Source of the DNA: Ensifer adhaerens
Lineage (GTDB): Bacteria; Pseudomonadota; Alphaproteobacteria; Rhizobiales; Rhizobiaceae
Length of the DNA stretch: 64,000 bases
Direction of reading: 5' to 3'
Assembly: GCF_000697965.2 (NCBI RefSeq)
Contig: NZ_CP015880.1
Span: 186,001-250,000 of the forward strand
A program made the translations under genes and the position numbers. The first letter of the stretch is position 1. Each line of letters opens with the position of its first letter. Of the stretch, positions 16,987-25,094 are shown piece by piece. The notes beneath the pieces were generated by a model. It made no database searches. It was given only the letters and a program-made list of their open reading frames with translations, and had not been told where the DNA came from.

Positions 16987-17415
16987 ATGCTGAATGAGTT
17001 CAAGGAGTTTATTGCCCGCGGGAACGTGATGGATCTCGCGGTCGGTGTCATCATCGGCGCCGCCTTCAACAAGATCGTAACGTCGGTCGTCGAGGATCTG
17101 GTGATGCCAATCGTCGGTGCGCTGACCGGCGGCGGTTTCGATTTCTCCAATTATTTCCTGCCGCTCTCGGCGAACGTGACGGCGACGTCTCTCGCCGCCG
17201 CCCGTCAACAGGGTGCCGTCTTTGCCTATGGCAACTTCATCACCGTGCTCATCAACTTCCTGATCCTTGCCTGGATCATCTTCCTGATGATCAAGGCGGT
17301 GAATCGCATGCGCGCTTCGATGGAGAAGAAGAAGGACGAAGCACCGGCCGCACCCCCGCCGGAAGACATTCTGCTTCTCGGTGAAATCCGCGACCTGCTG
17401 AAGCAGCGCGCGTGA
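16987..17415 (+). CDS. mscL: large-conductance mechanosensitive channel
   Basis: A 142-residue inner-membrane channel that opens under membrane tension to release osmolytes during hypo-osmotic shock. The N-terminal amphipathic helix ([13 protein letters not shown]), first pore helix with [13 protein letters not shown], the periplasmic loop, second helix ([14 protein letters not shown]) and the charged cytoplasmic C-terminal helix ([14 protein letters not shown]) are all present in order. GGAG lies 6 bases before the ATG. A GC-rich hairpin follows the stop. Confidence 0.96.
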   Translation: MLNEFKEFIARGNVMDLAVGVIIGAAFNKIVTSVVEDLVMPIVGALTGGGFDFSNYFLPLSANVTATSLAAARQQGAVFAYGNFITVLINFLILAWIIFLMIKAVNRMRASMEKKKDEAPAAPPPEDILLLGEIRDLLKQRA

Positions 17416-17421
17416 TTTTCC

Positions 17422-17450
17422 TCGCGGCCCTGGCTTCGCCGGGGCCGCGA
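17422..17450 (+). terminator. hairpin after mscL
   Basis: A 9-bp stem, TCGCGGCCC with GGGCCGCGA, begins 7 bases after the mscL stop. No T-run follows it. Confidence 0.5.
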
Positions 17451-17579
17451 AACATCACAAAAATCGATAAACCGGTCAGATAAAGTCGCGTGATCGCCTT
17501 GGCGAAAGCGGCTAGAAGCAACGGGCAAGCTGGAGCGGTCCATGTCGCTCTAGTCCATTGGAATCTTTCACGATGATCT

Positions 17580-17595
17580 AAAGGCCGCGGCCTTT
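17580..17595. promoter_or_regulatory. 16-bp perfect palindrome upstream of aminotransferase
   Basis: AAAGGCCGCGGCCTTT is its own reverse complement and lies 26 bases before the aminotransferase ATG, downstream of any likely promoter. It could be an operator for a dimeric regulator or a leader hairpin. No regulator gene is adjacent. Confidence 0.4.
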
Positions 17596-17620
17596 AACGT
17601 CGTGCATCCGGAGCCCGCCG

Positions 17621-18787
17621 ATGACCATCCTCAGCACCATCAGTCCCCGTGCGCTTTCGGCACCTGAAAGCGGCATCGTCGAGGTGGTGAACTATGCACG
17701 CGGGCGCGATGGCCTGATCCCGCTGTGGGTCGGAGAAGGCGACCTGCCGACGCCTGCCTTCATCAGCGACGTTGCGCGCGATGCGCTTGCCGGCGGCGAG
17801 ACCTTCTACACCTGGCAGCGCGGTATCCCGCCGCTGCGCGAGGCACTGTCGCGCTACTATCAAAGGCGCTTTCAGAAGTCGCTTTCGCCCGAGAATTTCT
17901 ACGTCGTCGGCTCCGGCATGCAGGCGATCAAGCTCTCGATCGAGGCGATCGCCTCGCCCGGCGACGAGATGGTGCTTCTGACGCCGGCGTGGCCGAACTT
18001 TGCCGCCGCCGCCGATCTCTCCGGCGTTCGCCCGGTCTCGGTGGAGCTTCGTTTCGAACACGGCAAATGGCAACTCGATCTCGATCGGCTGCAGGCGGTG
18101 ATCGGTCCGAAGACCAAGGCGCTGTTCATCAACACGCCGTCGAACCCGACCGGCTGGACCGCGACCCGCGAGGAGTTGGCCGCGATCCTGACGCTGGCGC
18201 GCAGGCAGGGGCTCTGGATCATCGCCGATGAGATCTACGCGCTCTATTATTATGGCGGCGCCCGCGCGCCGTCCTTCCTCGACGTGATGGAGGAAGGCGA
18301 CCGCATCCTCTTCGTCAATTCGTTCTCGAAGAACTGGTCGATGACCGGGTGGCGTGTCGGCTGGATCGTGGCTCCACCCGCGATCGGCCAGGTTCTCGAA
18401 AACCTGGTGCAGTACTCGACCTCGGGTGTCGCCCAGTTCATGCAGCGCGGTGCCGTCGTGGCGCTCGACGAGGGCGACGCCTTTGTTGATGCCAATGTCG
18501 CCAAGGCGGCGGAGAACCGGGACGTCTTCTGCGACGCGTTGATCGCCACCAACCGGGTGGAAACGCTCAAACCCGACGGCGCGCTCTATGCGTTCCTGAA
18601 GATCGACGGCGTCACGGATTCGCGCGCGGCAGCGATCGACATCGTCGACAAGACCGGCGTTGGCCTGGCGCCGGGAACGGCGTTCGGCGACGGCGGCTCG
18701 CTGTTCATGCGCGCCTGCTTCCTGCGTGATCCGGGCCACGTGAAGGAAGCGGCGGACCGTCTCCAGGGTTACATTCTCGGGCGCTGA
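17621..18787 (+). CDS. class I/II PLP-dependent aminotransferase
   Basis: This 388-residue fold-type I aminotransferase has the substrate-clamp N-terminus (LWVGEGDLPTP), the PLP-anchoring NTPSNPTGW loop, DEIYALYY with the Asp that contacts the PLP nitrogen, and the Schiff-base Lys in SFSKNWSMTGWRVGW; the C-terminal Arg that binds the substrate carboxylate is in MRACFLRD. The amino donor cannot be read from sequence. GGAG precedes the ATG at about 10 bases. It is monocistronic as far as can be seen, convergent with the chorismate mutase gene. Any link to aromatic amino acid metabolism is only by proximity. Confidence 0.85.
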   Translation: MTILSTISPRALSAPESGIVEVVNYARGRDGLIPLWVGEGDLPTPAFISDVARDALAGGETFYTWQRGIPPLREALSRYYQRRFQKSLSPENFYVVGSGMQAIKLSIEAIASPGDEMVLLTPAWPNFAAAADLSGVRPVSVELRFEHGKWQLDLDRLQAVIGPKTKALFINTPSNPTGWTATREELAAILTLARRQGLWIIADEIYALYYYGGARAPSFLDVMEEGDRILFVNSFSKNWSMTGWRVGWIVAPPAIGQVLENLVQYSTSGVAQFMQRGAVVALDEGDAFVDANVAKAAENRDVFCDALIATNRVETLKPDGALYAFLKIDGVTDSRAAAIDIVDKTGVGLAPGTAFGDGGSLFMRACFLRDPGHVKEAADRLQGYILGR

Positions 18788-18819
18788 CGGCCGTAGATTG
18801 AAAGAGCGAGGCGGCGACG

Positions 18820-19128
18820 TTATTCGTCGCCGGTTTCGCCAAGCAGCTTCTGCTCATGAGCGATCGCGTGGCCGATCAGCCGCGCCCAGATGTCTTCGTA
18901 AAAATCAGGATCGAGGTTGACGCGCGCAGCGTTCTTGCGGGCATTCTCGCGCACTTCCATCACCCGCGCCGGAATGTCGGCCTTCAGTTTCAGCGGCGCC
19001 TTGATCTCGGCCGCGCGGTCAATATAGCCCCAGCGCTCGGCAAACAGCGCCATCAGCGCCTGGTCGAGACGGTCGATCTCGGCACGCACGTCGGCCATGG
19101 TTTCGCATTGCGCGGGGGTTTTCTGCAT
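18820..19128 (-). CDS. chorismate mutase, AroQ class
   Basis: A 102-residue all-helical protein matching stand-alone AroQ chorismate mutases: N-terminal RAEIDRLDQALMALFAER helix with the active-site Arg, then Ala-Ala-Glu-Ile-Lys, Pro-Ala-Arg-Val-Met-Glu-Val-Arg-Glu-Asn-Ala, and the closing YEDIWARLIGHAIAHEQK helix. It would convert chorismate to prephenate for Phe/Tyr synthesis. The stretch upstream contains three inverted repeats in a row, which may form a structured leader. Confidence 0.88.
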   Translation of the reverse strand: MQKTPAQCETMADVRAEIDRLDQALMALFAERWGYIDRAAEIKAPLKLKADIPARVMEVRENARKNAARVNLDPDFYEDIWARLIGHAIAHEQKLLGETGDE

Positions 19129-19260
19129 CTGTCTCGTCCAATTGCCTGGATGCGGCCAAGCGCGGGCCCAGGATGTTCGAGCGTCCCTCGGCTCTCAGCA
19201 AGCGGGGCGCTTCTGCGGCGCACTGCTAACAAACGGCGAGCTATCTTGGAAGGGGCAACA

Positions 19261-19361
19261 GGGTCGCAGCCGGCGACCCTTGAGGTGGTCACCTCAGCAG
19301 GCGATCGCTTTGCAGGGGAGGAGGGTGCGGTCCTGTCTCCGTCTGCGGCGATCGCCTGCTG
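19261..19361. repeat. cluster of three inverted repeats upstream of chorismate mutase
   Basis: The gene-free region between chorismate mutase (starting at 19128, minus strand) and the cyd genes holds three consecutive hairpins: GGGTCGC / GCGACCC (19261-19279), TGAGGTG / CACCTCA (19281-19296), and a perfect 14-bp pair CAGCAGGCGATCGC (19295-19308) with GCGATCGCCTGCTG (19348-19361). The last two overlap by two bases and could be alternatives. A structured leader, small RNA or repeat remnant are all possible. Confidence 0.6.
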
Positions 19362-19407
19362 ACGTGTTAAGGGAAGTTAGCTGGCCAAGCTTGAGCGAGG
19401 CTTTTTA

Positions 19408-19455
19408 GAACGGGATGAGGAAAAGTGTCTGCGGTTTTCCGCCCGCATCCCGCTC
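19408..19455. repeat. rhizobial GAGCGGGATG-type intergenic palindrome
   Basis: Nested stems CGGGATG / CATCCCG (19411-19417 with 19446-19452) and GGAAAA / TTTTCC form an imperfect hairpin of the kind widely repeated between genes in Rhizobiales. It lies immediately behind the last gene of the cyd operon and may act as its terminator on the minus strand. Confidence 0.6.
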
Positions 19456-19466
19456 CAATGGATCGA

Positions 19467-19583
19467 CTACGTTCCGATCATCAGCTTGATCGCAAGGCCG
19501 ACGAGGGTGACGGCCGCCACCCCCGCGCACCAGAGGCCAACGAACCAGAGAAGCTTGCGGCCGGTTCCTGTTTCGCTGGTCAA
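19467..19583 (-). CDS. DUF2474-type single-helix subunit of the bd oxidase operon
   Basis: A 38-codon gene overlapping the end of cydB: its TTG start (19583-19581) shares bases with the cydB TGA (TTGA junction), a coupling arrangement. The peptide has a short polar N-terminus (Thr-Ser-Glu-Thr-Gly-Thr-Gly-Arg), then one hydrophobic helix starting at Leu-Leu-Trp-Phe-Val-Gly-Leu-Trp. Size, location and the paired Trp residues fit the DUF2474 family found behind cydAB/cioAB, analogous to CydX. It probably stabilises the oxidase complex in the inner membrane. The non-ATG start explains why it is easily missed. Confidence 0.72.
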   Translation of the reverse strand: MTSETGTGRKLLWFVGLWCAGVAAVTLVGLAIKLMIGT

Positions 19584-20584
19584 TGGTAGCCCTCCTCCGG
19601 ATCGACCTTGCCGCGGAAGACCCAGTAGGAATAGGCGGTGTAGGCGAGAATGATCGGCACCAGCACCAAAGCGCCGGCAAGCAGGAAGGAGAGGCTTTCC
19701 TCAGGCGCGGCCGCGTCCCAGATCGTCAGCGAAGGCGGCACCATATAGGGGTAGAAACTGATGCCGATGCCGGCATAGCCGAGCACGAAGAGGCCCAGTG
19801 CGGCGATGAACGGCCGGCTGTCGTGGCGCTTGCGGATACCCGTGATCAGCGCATAAAGGCAGCCGAGAACGAGCGCCGGCACGACGACGCTGAAGATCGC
19901 CGTCGGATAGCCGAACCAGCGGTCCAGATACTGCGGCTCCAGGAACGGCGTCCACAGGCTGACGATGCCCATGGCGGCGACGGTGGCGAAGGAGCATTTG
20001 AGCGCGAGGTCGCGGGCCCGGTCGGCAAGGTCGCCATGGGTCTTCATCACAAGCCAGGTGGCGCCGAGCAGCGCATAGCCGACGACGACGGCGATGCCGG
20101 TCATGATCGAGAACGGCGTCAACCAATCCCACCAGCCGCCGACATAGGCACGGTTCTCGACCGGAATGCCCTGGACGAGCGCGCCGAGCGTGATCCCTTG
20201 CGCGAAGGCGGCCAGCATCGAGCCGCCGGAGAAGGCCCAGTTCCAGAGATATTCGGCCCGCCGCGTGCGCCAGCGATATTCGAAGGCGACGCCGCGGAAG
20301 ATGAGGCCGATCACCATGGCGATGATGGGCGCGTAAAGTGCGGGCAGGATGGTCGCGTAGGCCAGCGGAAACACCGCCATCAGGCCGCCGCCGCCAAGAA
20401 CCAGCCAGGTCTCGTTGCCGTCCCAGACCGGGGCGACGGAATTCATCATCACGTCACGGTCGTGCTTCTCCGGGAAGAACGGGAAGAGGATGCCGACACC
20501 GAGGTCGAAGCCGTCGAGAATGACATAGGCGAGCACCGCAAAGGCGATGATGCCAGCCCAGATGAACGGCAGATCAAACTCCAT
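19580..20584 (-). CDS. cydB: cytochrome bd-type quinol oxidase subunit II
   Basis: This 334-residue membrane protein starts with the CydB signature Trp-Ala-Gly-Ile-Ile-Ala-Phe followed by LDGFDLGVGIL, contains PVWDGNETWLVLGGG, and has about nine helices. It forms the oxidase heterodimer with CydA. ATG at 20584 is preceded by GGGAGGC 7-13 bases upstream and overlaps the cydA end by 11 bases. It could equally be called cioB, because the partner has the short Q-loop of cyanide-insensitive oxidases. Confidence 0.92.
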   Translation of the reverse strand: MEFDLPFIWAGIIAFAVLAYVILDGFDLGVGILFPFFPEKHDRDVMMNSVAPVWDGNETWLVLGGGGLMAVFPLAYATILPALYAPIIAMVIGLIFRGVAFEYRWRTRRAEYLWNWAFSGGSMLAAFAQGITLGALVQGIPVENRAYVGGWWDWLTPFSIMTGIAVVVGYALLGATWLVMKTHGDLADRARDLALKCSFATVAAMGIVSLWTPFLEPQYLDRWFGYPTAIFSVVVPALVLGCLYALITGIRKRHDSRPFIAALGLFVLGYAGIGISFYPYMVPPSLTIWDAAAPEESLSFLLAGALVLVPIILAYTAYSYWVFRGKVDPEEGYH

Positions 20585-22001
20585 GATGGCCTCCCTTGGT
20601 GTTTGCATGGCTGCTATGGATGGCGGGGCCCGGCATGATGCCGGAACTGCGCAATGGTCCTTCGCCGAGCTCCGGCATCGGATCCCGCGGCAATCGCGCC
20701 ATCAGCCGGAGGATGTAGAAGGTGCCGGCGCCGAAGACGAAGAAATAGACGATGATGAAGGCGATCAGCGAGGCGGCGACCGCGGGTGCCGCGATCGGCG
20801 CCACTGAGTTTGCCGTCAGCAGATGGCCGTAGACGGTATAGGGCTGACGGCCGACTTCGGTCGTGACCCAGCCCGCGAGCACGGCGACGAAGCCGGCGGG
20901 CCCCATGGCGATCGCGGCACGGTGCAGCCAGACATTGCTGTCGAGCGTGCCGCGATAGCGACACCAGAGCGACCAGAGCCCGATGCCGAGCATGGCGAAG
21001 CCGAGGCCGACCATCACCCGGAATGACCAGAACACGATACCAACAGGCGGGTGAAGTTCTTCCGGGATCGTATCGAGACCGGCAAGCGGCGCGTTCAGAT
21101 CATGCTTCAGGATGAGGCTCGAAAGCTTCGGGATCTCGATCGCGTAATCGACGCGCTTTTCAGGCGAGTTCGGAATGCCGAAGAGGATGAGCGGCGCGCC
21201 GTCCGGATGGCTCTGGTAGTGCCCCTCCATCGCCATCACCTTGGCCGGCTGGTGCTCCAGCGTGTTGAGACCATGCATGTCGCCGGCGAAGATCTGGATC
21301 GGCGCGACAATCGCCGCCATCCACATAGCCATCGAAAACATCTTTTGCGCCCGCCGCGGCGCCGTCTTGCGGATGAGGTGCCAGGCGCCGCAGGCGCCGA
21401 CGACGAAGGCGGTCGTGAGATAGGCCGCCAGCACCATGTGGGTGAGGCGATAGGGGAAGGAGGGGTTGAAGACGATCGCCCACCAGTCGACCGGGACGAA
21501 CTGGCCCGCCTCGTTCATTGCGAAACCGGCCGGCGTCTGCATCCACGAGTTCGCCGAAAGGATCCAAGTGGCCGAGATCAGCGTGCCGACGGCGACCATG
21601 ACGGTTGCCAAGAAATGCAGCTTCGGCCCGACGCGGTTGAGGCCGAACAGCATGACACCGAGGAAGCCCGCTTCGAGGAAGAAGGCGGTCAGCACCTCGT
21701 AGCCCATCAGCGGCCCGATGATCGGCCCGGCCTTGTCGGAAAAGACGCTCCAGTTGGTGCCGAACTGATAGGACATGACGATGCCGGAAACGACGCCCAT
21801 GCCGAAGGCGACGGCAAAGATCGTCTTCCAGAAATTGAAGAGTTCGAGATAGACCCCGTCCTTCTTCCACAGCCACAACCCTTCGAGCACCGCGAGGTAA
21901 CTCGCAAGCCCGATGGAAAAGGCGGGGAAGATGATGTGGAAGGAAACGGTAAAGGCGAACTGGAAGCGAGCGAGCAGGGTCGCATCGAAACTCTCAAACA
22001 C
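20574..22001 (-). CDS. cydA: cytochrome bd-type (CIO-like) quinol oxidase subunit I
   Basis: A 475-residue subunit that oxidises ubiquinol and reduces O2 to water without proton pumping. The N-terminal haem-ligand His (about 22) is in SFHIIFPAF, EGHYQSHP and the quinol loop precede a short Q-loop, and the C-terminal GWVTTEVGRQPYTVYG motif is present. The short Q-loop suggests the cyanide-insensitive (CioA) subgroup. GTG at 22001 is used because GAAAGG precedes it and the conserved N-terminus starts there; the upstream in-frame ATG gives a charged leader. Operon: cydA-cydB-DUF2474. The 271-base upstream region shows no clear FNR box. Confidence 0.92.
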   Translation of the reverse strand: MFESFDATLLARFQFAFTVSFHIIFPAFSIGLASYLAVLEGLWLWKKDGVYLELFNFWKTIFAVAFGMGVVSGIVMSYQFGTNWSVFSDKAGPIIGPLMGYEVLTAFFLEAGFLGVMLFGLNRVGPKLHFLATVMVAVGTLISATWILSANSWMQTPAGFAMNEAGQFVPVDWWAIVFNPSFPYRLTHMVLAAYLTTAFVVGACGAWHLIRKTAPRRAQKMFSMAMWMAAIVAPIQIFAGDMHGLNTLEHQPAKVMAMEGHYQSHPDGAPLILFGIPNSPEKRVDYAIEIPKLSSLILKHDLNAPLAGLDTIPEELHPPVGIVFWSFRVMVGLGFAMLGIGLWSLWCRYRGTLDSNVWLHRAAIAMGPAGFVAVLAGWVTTEVGRQPYTVYGHLLTANSVAPIAAPAVAASLIAFIIVYFFVFGAGTFYILRLMARLPRDPMPELGEGPLRSSGIMPGPAIHSSHANTKGGHHGV

Positions 22002-22272
22002 GGGCGCAATCCTTTCAGACACGCGGATGCGACGCCTCACGGAAGCGTAGGCCGCAATGCTCTGGCTGCTGCATCATTTGTCCGGTGACCGATCGTCGAT
22101 CAGGGAACCTGTCTTGGCCTCTGGCCGAGGCAAATCCTGGGGTTGCACCGGCTTTTCAGCATGCACTTGAATCTGCGCCAAATTTGCCAAACGTCAATGA
22201 CAGCGCGTCCGCCACGTTGTCACACTGCGGCAATGTTGCGCTGCGGCATATTGGCGAAAGGTGAGCGGGATA

Positions 22273-23442
22273 TCAGCGGCGCGCGAGATAGGCCTCGGCC
22301 AACTCCGTCCAGAAAGCCGCGCCGATCGGCAGCAGGTCGTCGTTGAAGTTGTAGCCGGGGTGATGCAGCGGCCTGTCGTCGTCGCTGACCTTCGAGCCGA
22401 GGAAGAAGTAGGTCCCCGGCCGCTCCTTCAGCATATAGGCGAAATCCTCGCTGCCCATGAAGGGGCGGGCGAGATCGACCACCTTGTCGGCGCCGGCGAA
22501 GCGGACCGCGAGATCGCGGACGAAGTCCGTCTCGGCCTTGTGGTTGATCGTCGCATCGTAGCTGCGCTGGTAGTCGACGGTCGCGCGCATGCCGAAGCTC
22601 GTCGCCTGCGCCTCGGCGATCATGCGGATGCGGCGTTCGAGTTCGTCGCGCACATCGGGCTCGAATGAGCGGATACCGACGACGATCTCGGCGCGTTCGG
22701 GAATGATGTTGCTGGCCGAGCCCGCATGGAAGGCGCCGACGGTGACCACAGTCGGATCCATCGGATGGATGTTGCGCGAGACGATCGATTGCAGCGCCAT
22801 GACGATCGAGGCGCCGCAGACGATGGGATCTGCTGTTTCCTGCGGCTCCGCGCCATGCCCGCCGCGTCCATGCACGGTGATGCGCGCCTCGTCGACGGCG
22901 GCCATGATCGGGCCTTCTCTAAGGGCGAACTGGCCGAAAGGCAGACCCGGCTCGTTGTGAAGCGCGAAGACGGCGTCGCAGGGAAACTGATCGAACAGGC
23001 CCTCGTCCATCATGATCTTGGCGCCGCCGAAATTCTCCTCGGCCGGCTGGAAGATCAGGTGGATCGTGCCGTCGAAATTGCGCCGCTCGGCAAGCGCGCG
23101 GGCAGCACCCAGCAGCATCGTCGTGTGGCCATCGTGGCCGCAGGCATGCATGAGGCCCGAGGTCTTGCTGGCATAGTCCAGCCCGGTTTCTTCCAGGATC
23201 GGCAGCGCATCGATGTCGGCGCGGATGCCGATCGAGCGCTTGCCGTTGCCGTTCCTGAGCGTGCCGACGACACCGGTTTTCGCAAGCCCCGTCGTCACCT
23301 CATAGCCGAGACTTTCGAGGTGCTTGGCGATGAAGGCGGAAGTACGCGTCTCCTCCAGTCCGAGTTCCGGATGCGCATGCAGGTCGTGGCGAATGGCGAC
23401 GAGTTCCGGCATGGCGTTGGTGATCGAGGGGGAAAGCTTCAT
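22273..23442 (-). CDS. M20-family metallo-amidohydrolase (hippurate hydrolase-like)
   Basis: This 389-residue protein has the M20D metal and catalytic motifs: RHDLHAHPELGLEE, GIRADIDALPI, MHACGHDGH and FQPAEE with the general-base Glu; the C-terminal GSEDFAYML holds a further ligand. Such enzymes hydrolyse N-acyl or N-aroyl amino acids and related amides in the cytoplasm. It is the last gene of a five-gene ABC-transporter operon, starting one base after the permease stop, so its substrate is probably what the transporter imports. The exact amide is unknown; a conjugated basic amino acid is one possibility. Confidence 0.9.
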   Translation of the reverse strand: MKLSPSITNAMPELVAIRHDLHAHPELGLEETRTSAFIAKHLESLGYEVTTGLAKTGVVGTLRNGNGKRSIGIRADIDALPILEETGLDYASKTSGLMHACGHDGHTTMLLGAARALAERRNFDGTIHLIFQPAEENFGGAKIMMDEGLFDQFPCDAVFALHNEPGLPFGQFALREGPIMAAVDEARITVHGRGGHGAEPQETADPIVCGASIVMALQSIVSRNIHPMDPTVVTVGAFHAGSASNIIPERAEIVVGIRSFEPDVRDELERRIRMIAEAQATSFGMRATVDYQRSYDATINHKAETDFVRDLAVRFAGADKVVDLARPFMGSEDFAYMLKERPGTYFFLGSKVSDDDRPLHHPGYNFNDDLLPIGAAFWTELAEAYLARR

Positions 23443-23443
23443 G

Positions 23444-24268
23444 TCAGGCACCGCGGGTTGGTATGCGATTTTCGAAGGTGCGGAAAGCCACCACCAGAAT
23501 ACCGGTGAGGCACATGTAGATGAGCGCGAGCAAAAGCAGCGGCTCGTAGGTGAGGAAGGTTTCCTGCCGCACCTTGGAGATGACCGCATAGACGTCGACG
23601 ACAGTCACGGTCGCGACAAGTGGCGTCGATTTCAGCTGCAGCACCGTTTCGCCATTGAGCGTCGGCAGAGCCCGATGGATGGCGCGCGGCAGCCAGATGC
23701 GGCGGAACATCGTCCAGCGGCCCATGCCATAGGCCTTCGCCGCCTCAAGCTCGCCGTTCGGAACGCCGGCAAAAGCGCCGCGCATGACTTCGCCCTCATA
23801 GGCCGCAAACGAAATGGTCAACGCCGCCACGCCATAGGGCCACGCTTCGCGCAGGTAAGGCCAGAGGAAGGACTGGCGGATCGCCGGAAACTGCGGGAAC
23901 AGCGAGCCGAGACCGTAATAGAGCAGCCAGAGCTGCAACAGCAGCGGCGTGCCGCGGATCACGGTACAAAACACCTTGGCCGGCAGTTTCAGGAACCAGG
24001 GGCCGGTGACCTGCACGAGGCCGATCGGCACCGCCAGCAGGAAGCCGAGGATGGCGGTGCTGAACAGCATCATCAGGCTGACGAGGATGCCCCAGCCAAG
24101 CCGTGGCAGGTAGCGCGGCAGCCAGTCCCAGCGCATGAAGACGGCGACGGCGACGACGAAGGCGGCAAAGACCAGCATCATGAGGATGCGGTGCGGCAGG
24201 AAGAAGCTCTTCGCCGTCGGCAGGTCTTCGGGCGTAAACGCAACGGCGTGGGTGGTTTCGTCGGTCAT
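23444..24268 (-). CDS. polar amino-acid ABC transporter permease (second)
   Basis: A 274-residue HisM/GlnP-type permease. The conserved ATP-binding-subunit docking loop is visible (GELEAAKAYGMGRWTMFRRIWLPRA), together with five helices and the family opening GWGILVSLMMLFSTAILGF. The N-terminus is about 40 residues longer than usual and carries one extra helix. ATG at 24268 overlaps the stop of the other permease (ATGA). It forms the membrane channel with that permease for uptake of a polar amino acid or derivative. Confidence 0.9.
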   Translation of the reverse strand: MTDETTHAVAFTPEDLPTAKSFFLPHRILMMLVFAAFVVAVAVFMRWDWLPRYLPRLGWGILVSLMMLFSTAILGFLLAVPIGLVQVTGPWFLKLPAKVFCTVIRGTPLLLQLWLLYYGLGSLFPQFPAIRQSFLWPYLREAWPYGVAALTISFAAYEGEVMRGAFAGVPNGELEAAKAYGMGRWTMFRRIWLPRAIHRALPTLNGETVLQLKSTPLVATVTVVDVYAVISKVRQETFLTYEPLLLLALIYMCLTGILVVAFRTFENRIPTRGA

Positions 24269-24990
24269 CGGCTCTCCGCAAAACCGCGTCGGGCATGGCG
24301 TTCGAGCATGCCGATGAAGACGTTGGAGATGAGCGTCAGCGCCAGGTAGAGCGCGCCAGCCGCCAGGAAGAACAGGAGATAGGCCTTGGTCGTGCCGGCC
24401 GCCTGGCGGGTGACCAGCGTCAACTCGCTGAAGCCGACGACCGCGAGAAGGGCCGTGTCCTTGGTGGCGATCAGCCAGAGATTGGAGAGGCCGGGAATGG
24501 CATAGGGCAACATCGCCGGCAGGGTGATGCGGCGCAGAACCATGGCCGGCGACATGCCATAGGCGCGCGCCGCCTCGATCTGCCCGGCGGGCACCGCCTT
24601 GATCGCGCCGCGCAACACTTCGGTCGAATAGGCACCCTGGACGACGCCGATGACGAAGATGCCGGCCATCAGGCCGCTGATGTCGACCGGGCCAACCGAA
24701 AACAACGCCAGAACCTGATTGAGCAGGTCGGTGCCGGCATAATAGAGCAAGAGGATCAGCACCAACTCGGGCACTGCACGCACGACCGTGGTGTAGCATT
24801 CGAGCAGATCGCGCAGGACTGGGCCGCCATAGAGCTTGCCGAATGCACCGCCGATGCCGAGCGCCAGGCCGAGCGTGAAGCCGCCGACGGCGATCTGGAT
24901 GGAATTGAAAAAGCCTTGCAGCAATACGCCACCCCAGCCGGGTGCTGAAAGCGAGAGCAGGCCCCAATTGATGAGGGAATCCGCAGCCAT
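24265..24990 (-). CDS. polar amino-acid ABC transporter permease (first)
   Basis: A 241-residue HisQ-type permease: GFFNSIQIAVGGFTLGLALGI at the first helix, RAVPELVLILLLYYAG in the middle, and the docking loop GQIEAARAYGMSPAMVLRRI. ATG at 24990 is chosen as the first Met before the conserved region; an upstream ATG would add a basic leader. It lies between the binding protein (105 bases upstream) and the second permease, with which it overlaps by four bases. Confidence 0.9.
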   Translation of the reverse strand: MAADSLINWGLLSLSAPGWGGVLLQGFFNSIQIAVGGFTLGLALGIGGAFGKLYGGPVLRDLLECYTTVVRAVPELVLILLLYYAGTDLLNQVLALFSVGPVDISGLMAGIFVIGVVQGAYSTEVLRGAIKAVPAGQIEAARAYGMSPAMVLRRITLPAMLPYAIPGLSNLWLIATKDTALLAVVGFSELTLVTRQAAGTTKAYLLFFLAAGALYLALTLISNVFIGMLERHARRGFAESR

Positions 24991-25094
24991 GCGTCGTCGA
25001 GCTCCGATGGCGCCGGCCGGCGATCGCTGCAGCGCTGCGGTCTTTGTCAGACGCGACAAGCGCTGCGACGGTTCGATCGCCGGCCGATCGCGCC

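Noticed and set aside
22002..22272. FNR/FixK box upstream of cydA
   Set aside because: Only half-sites such as TTGAA were found; no TTGAT-N4-ATCAA-like symmetric site is present.
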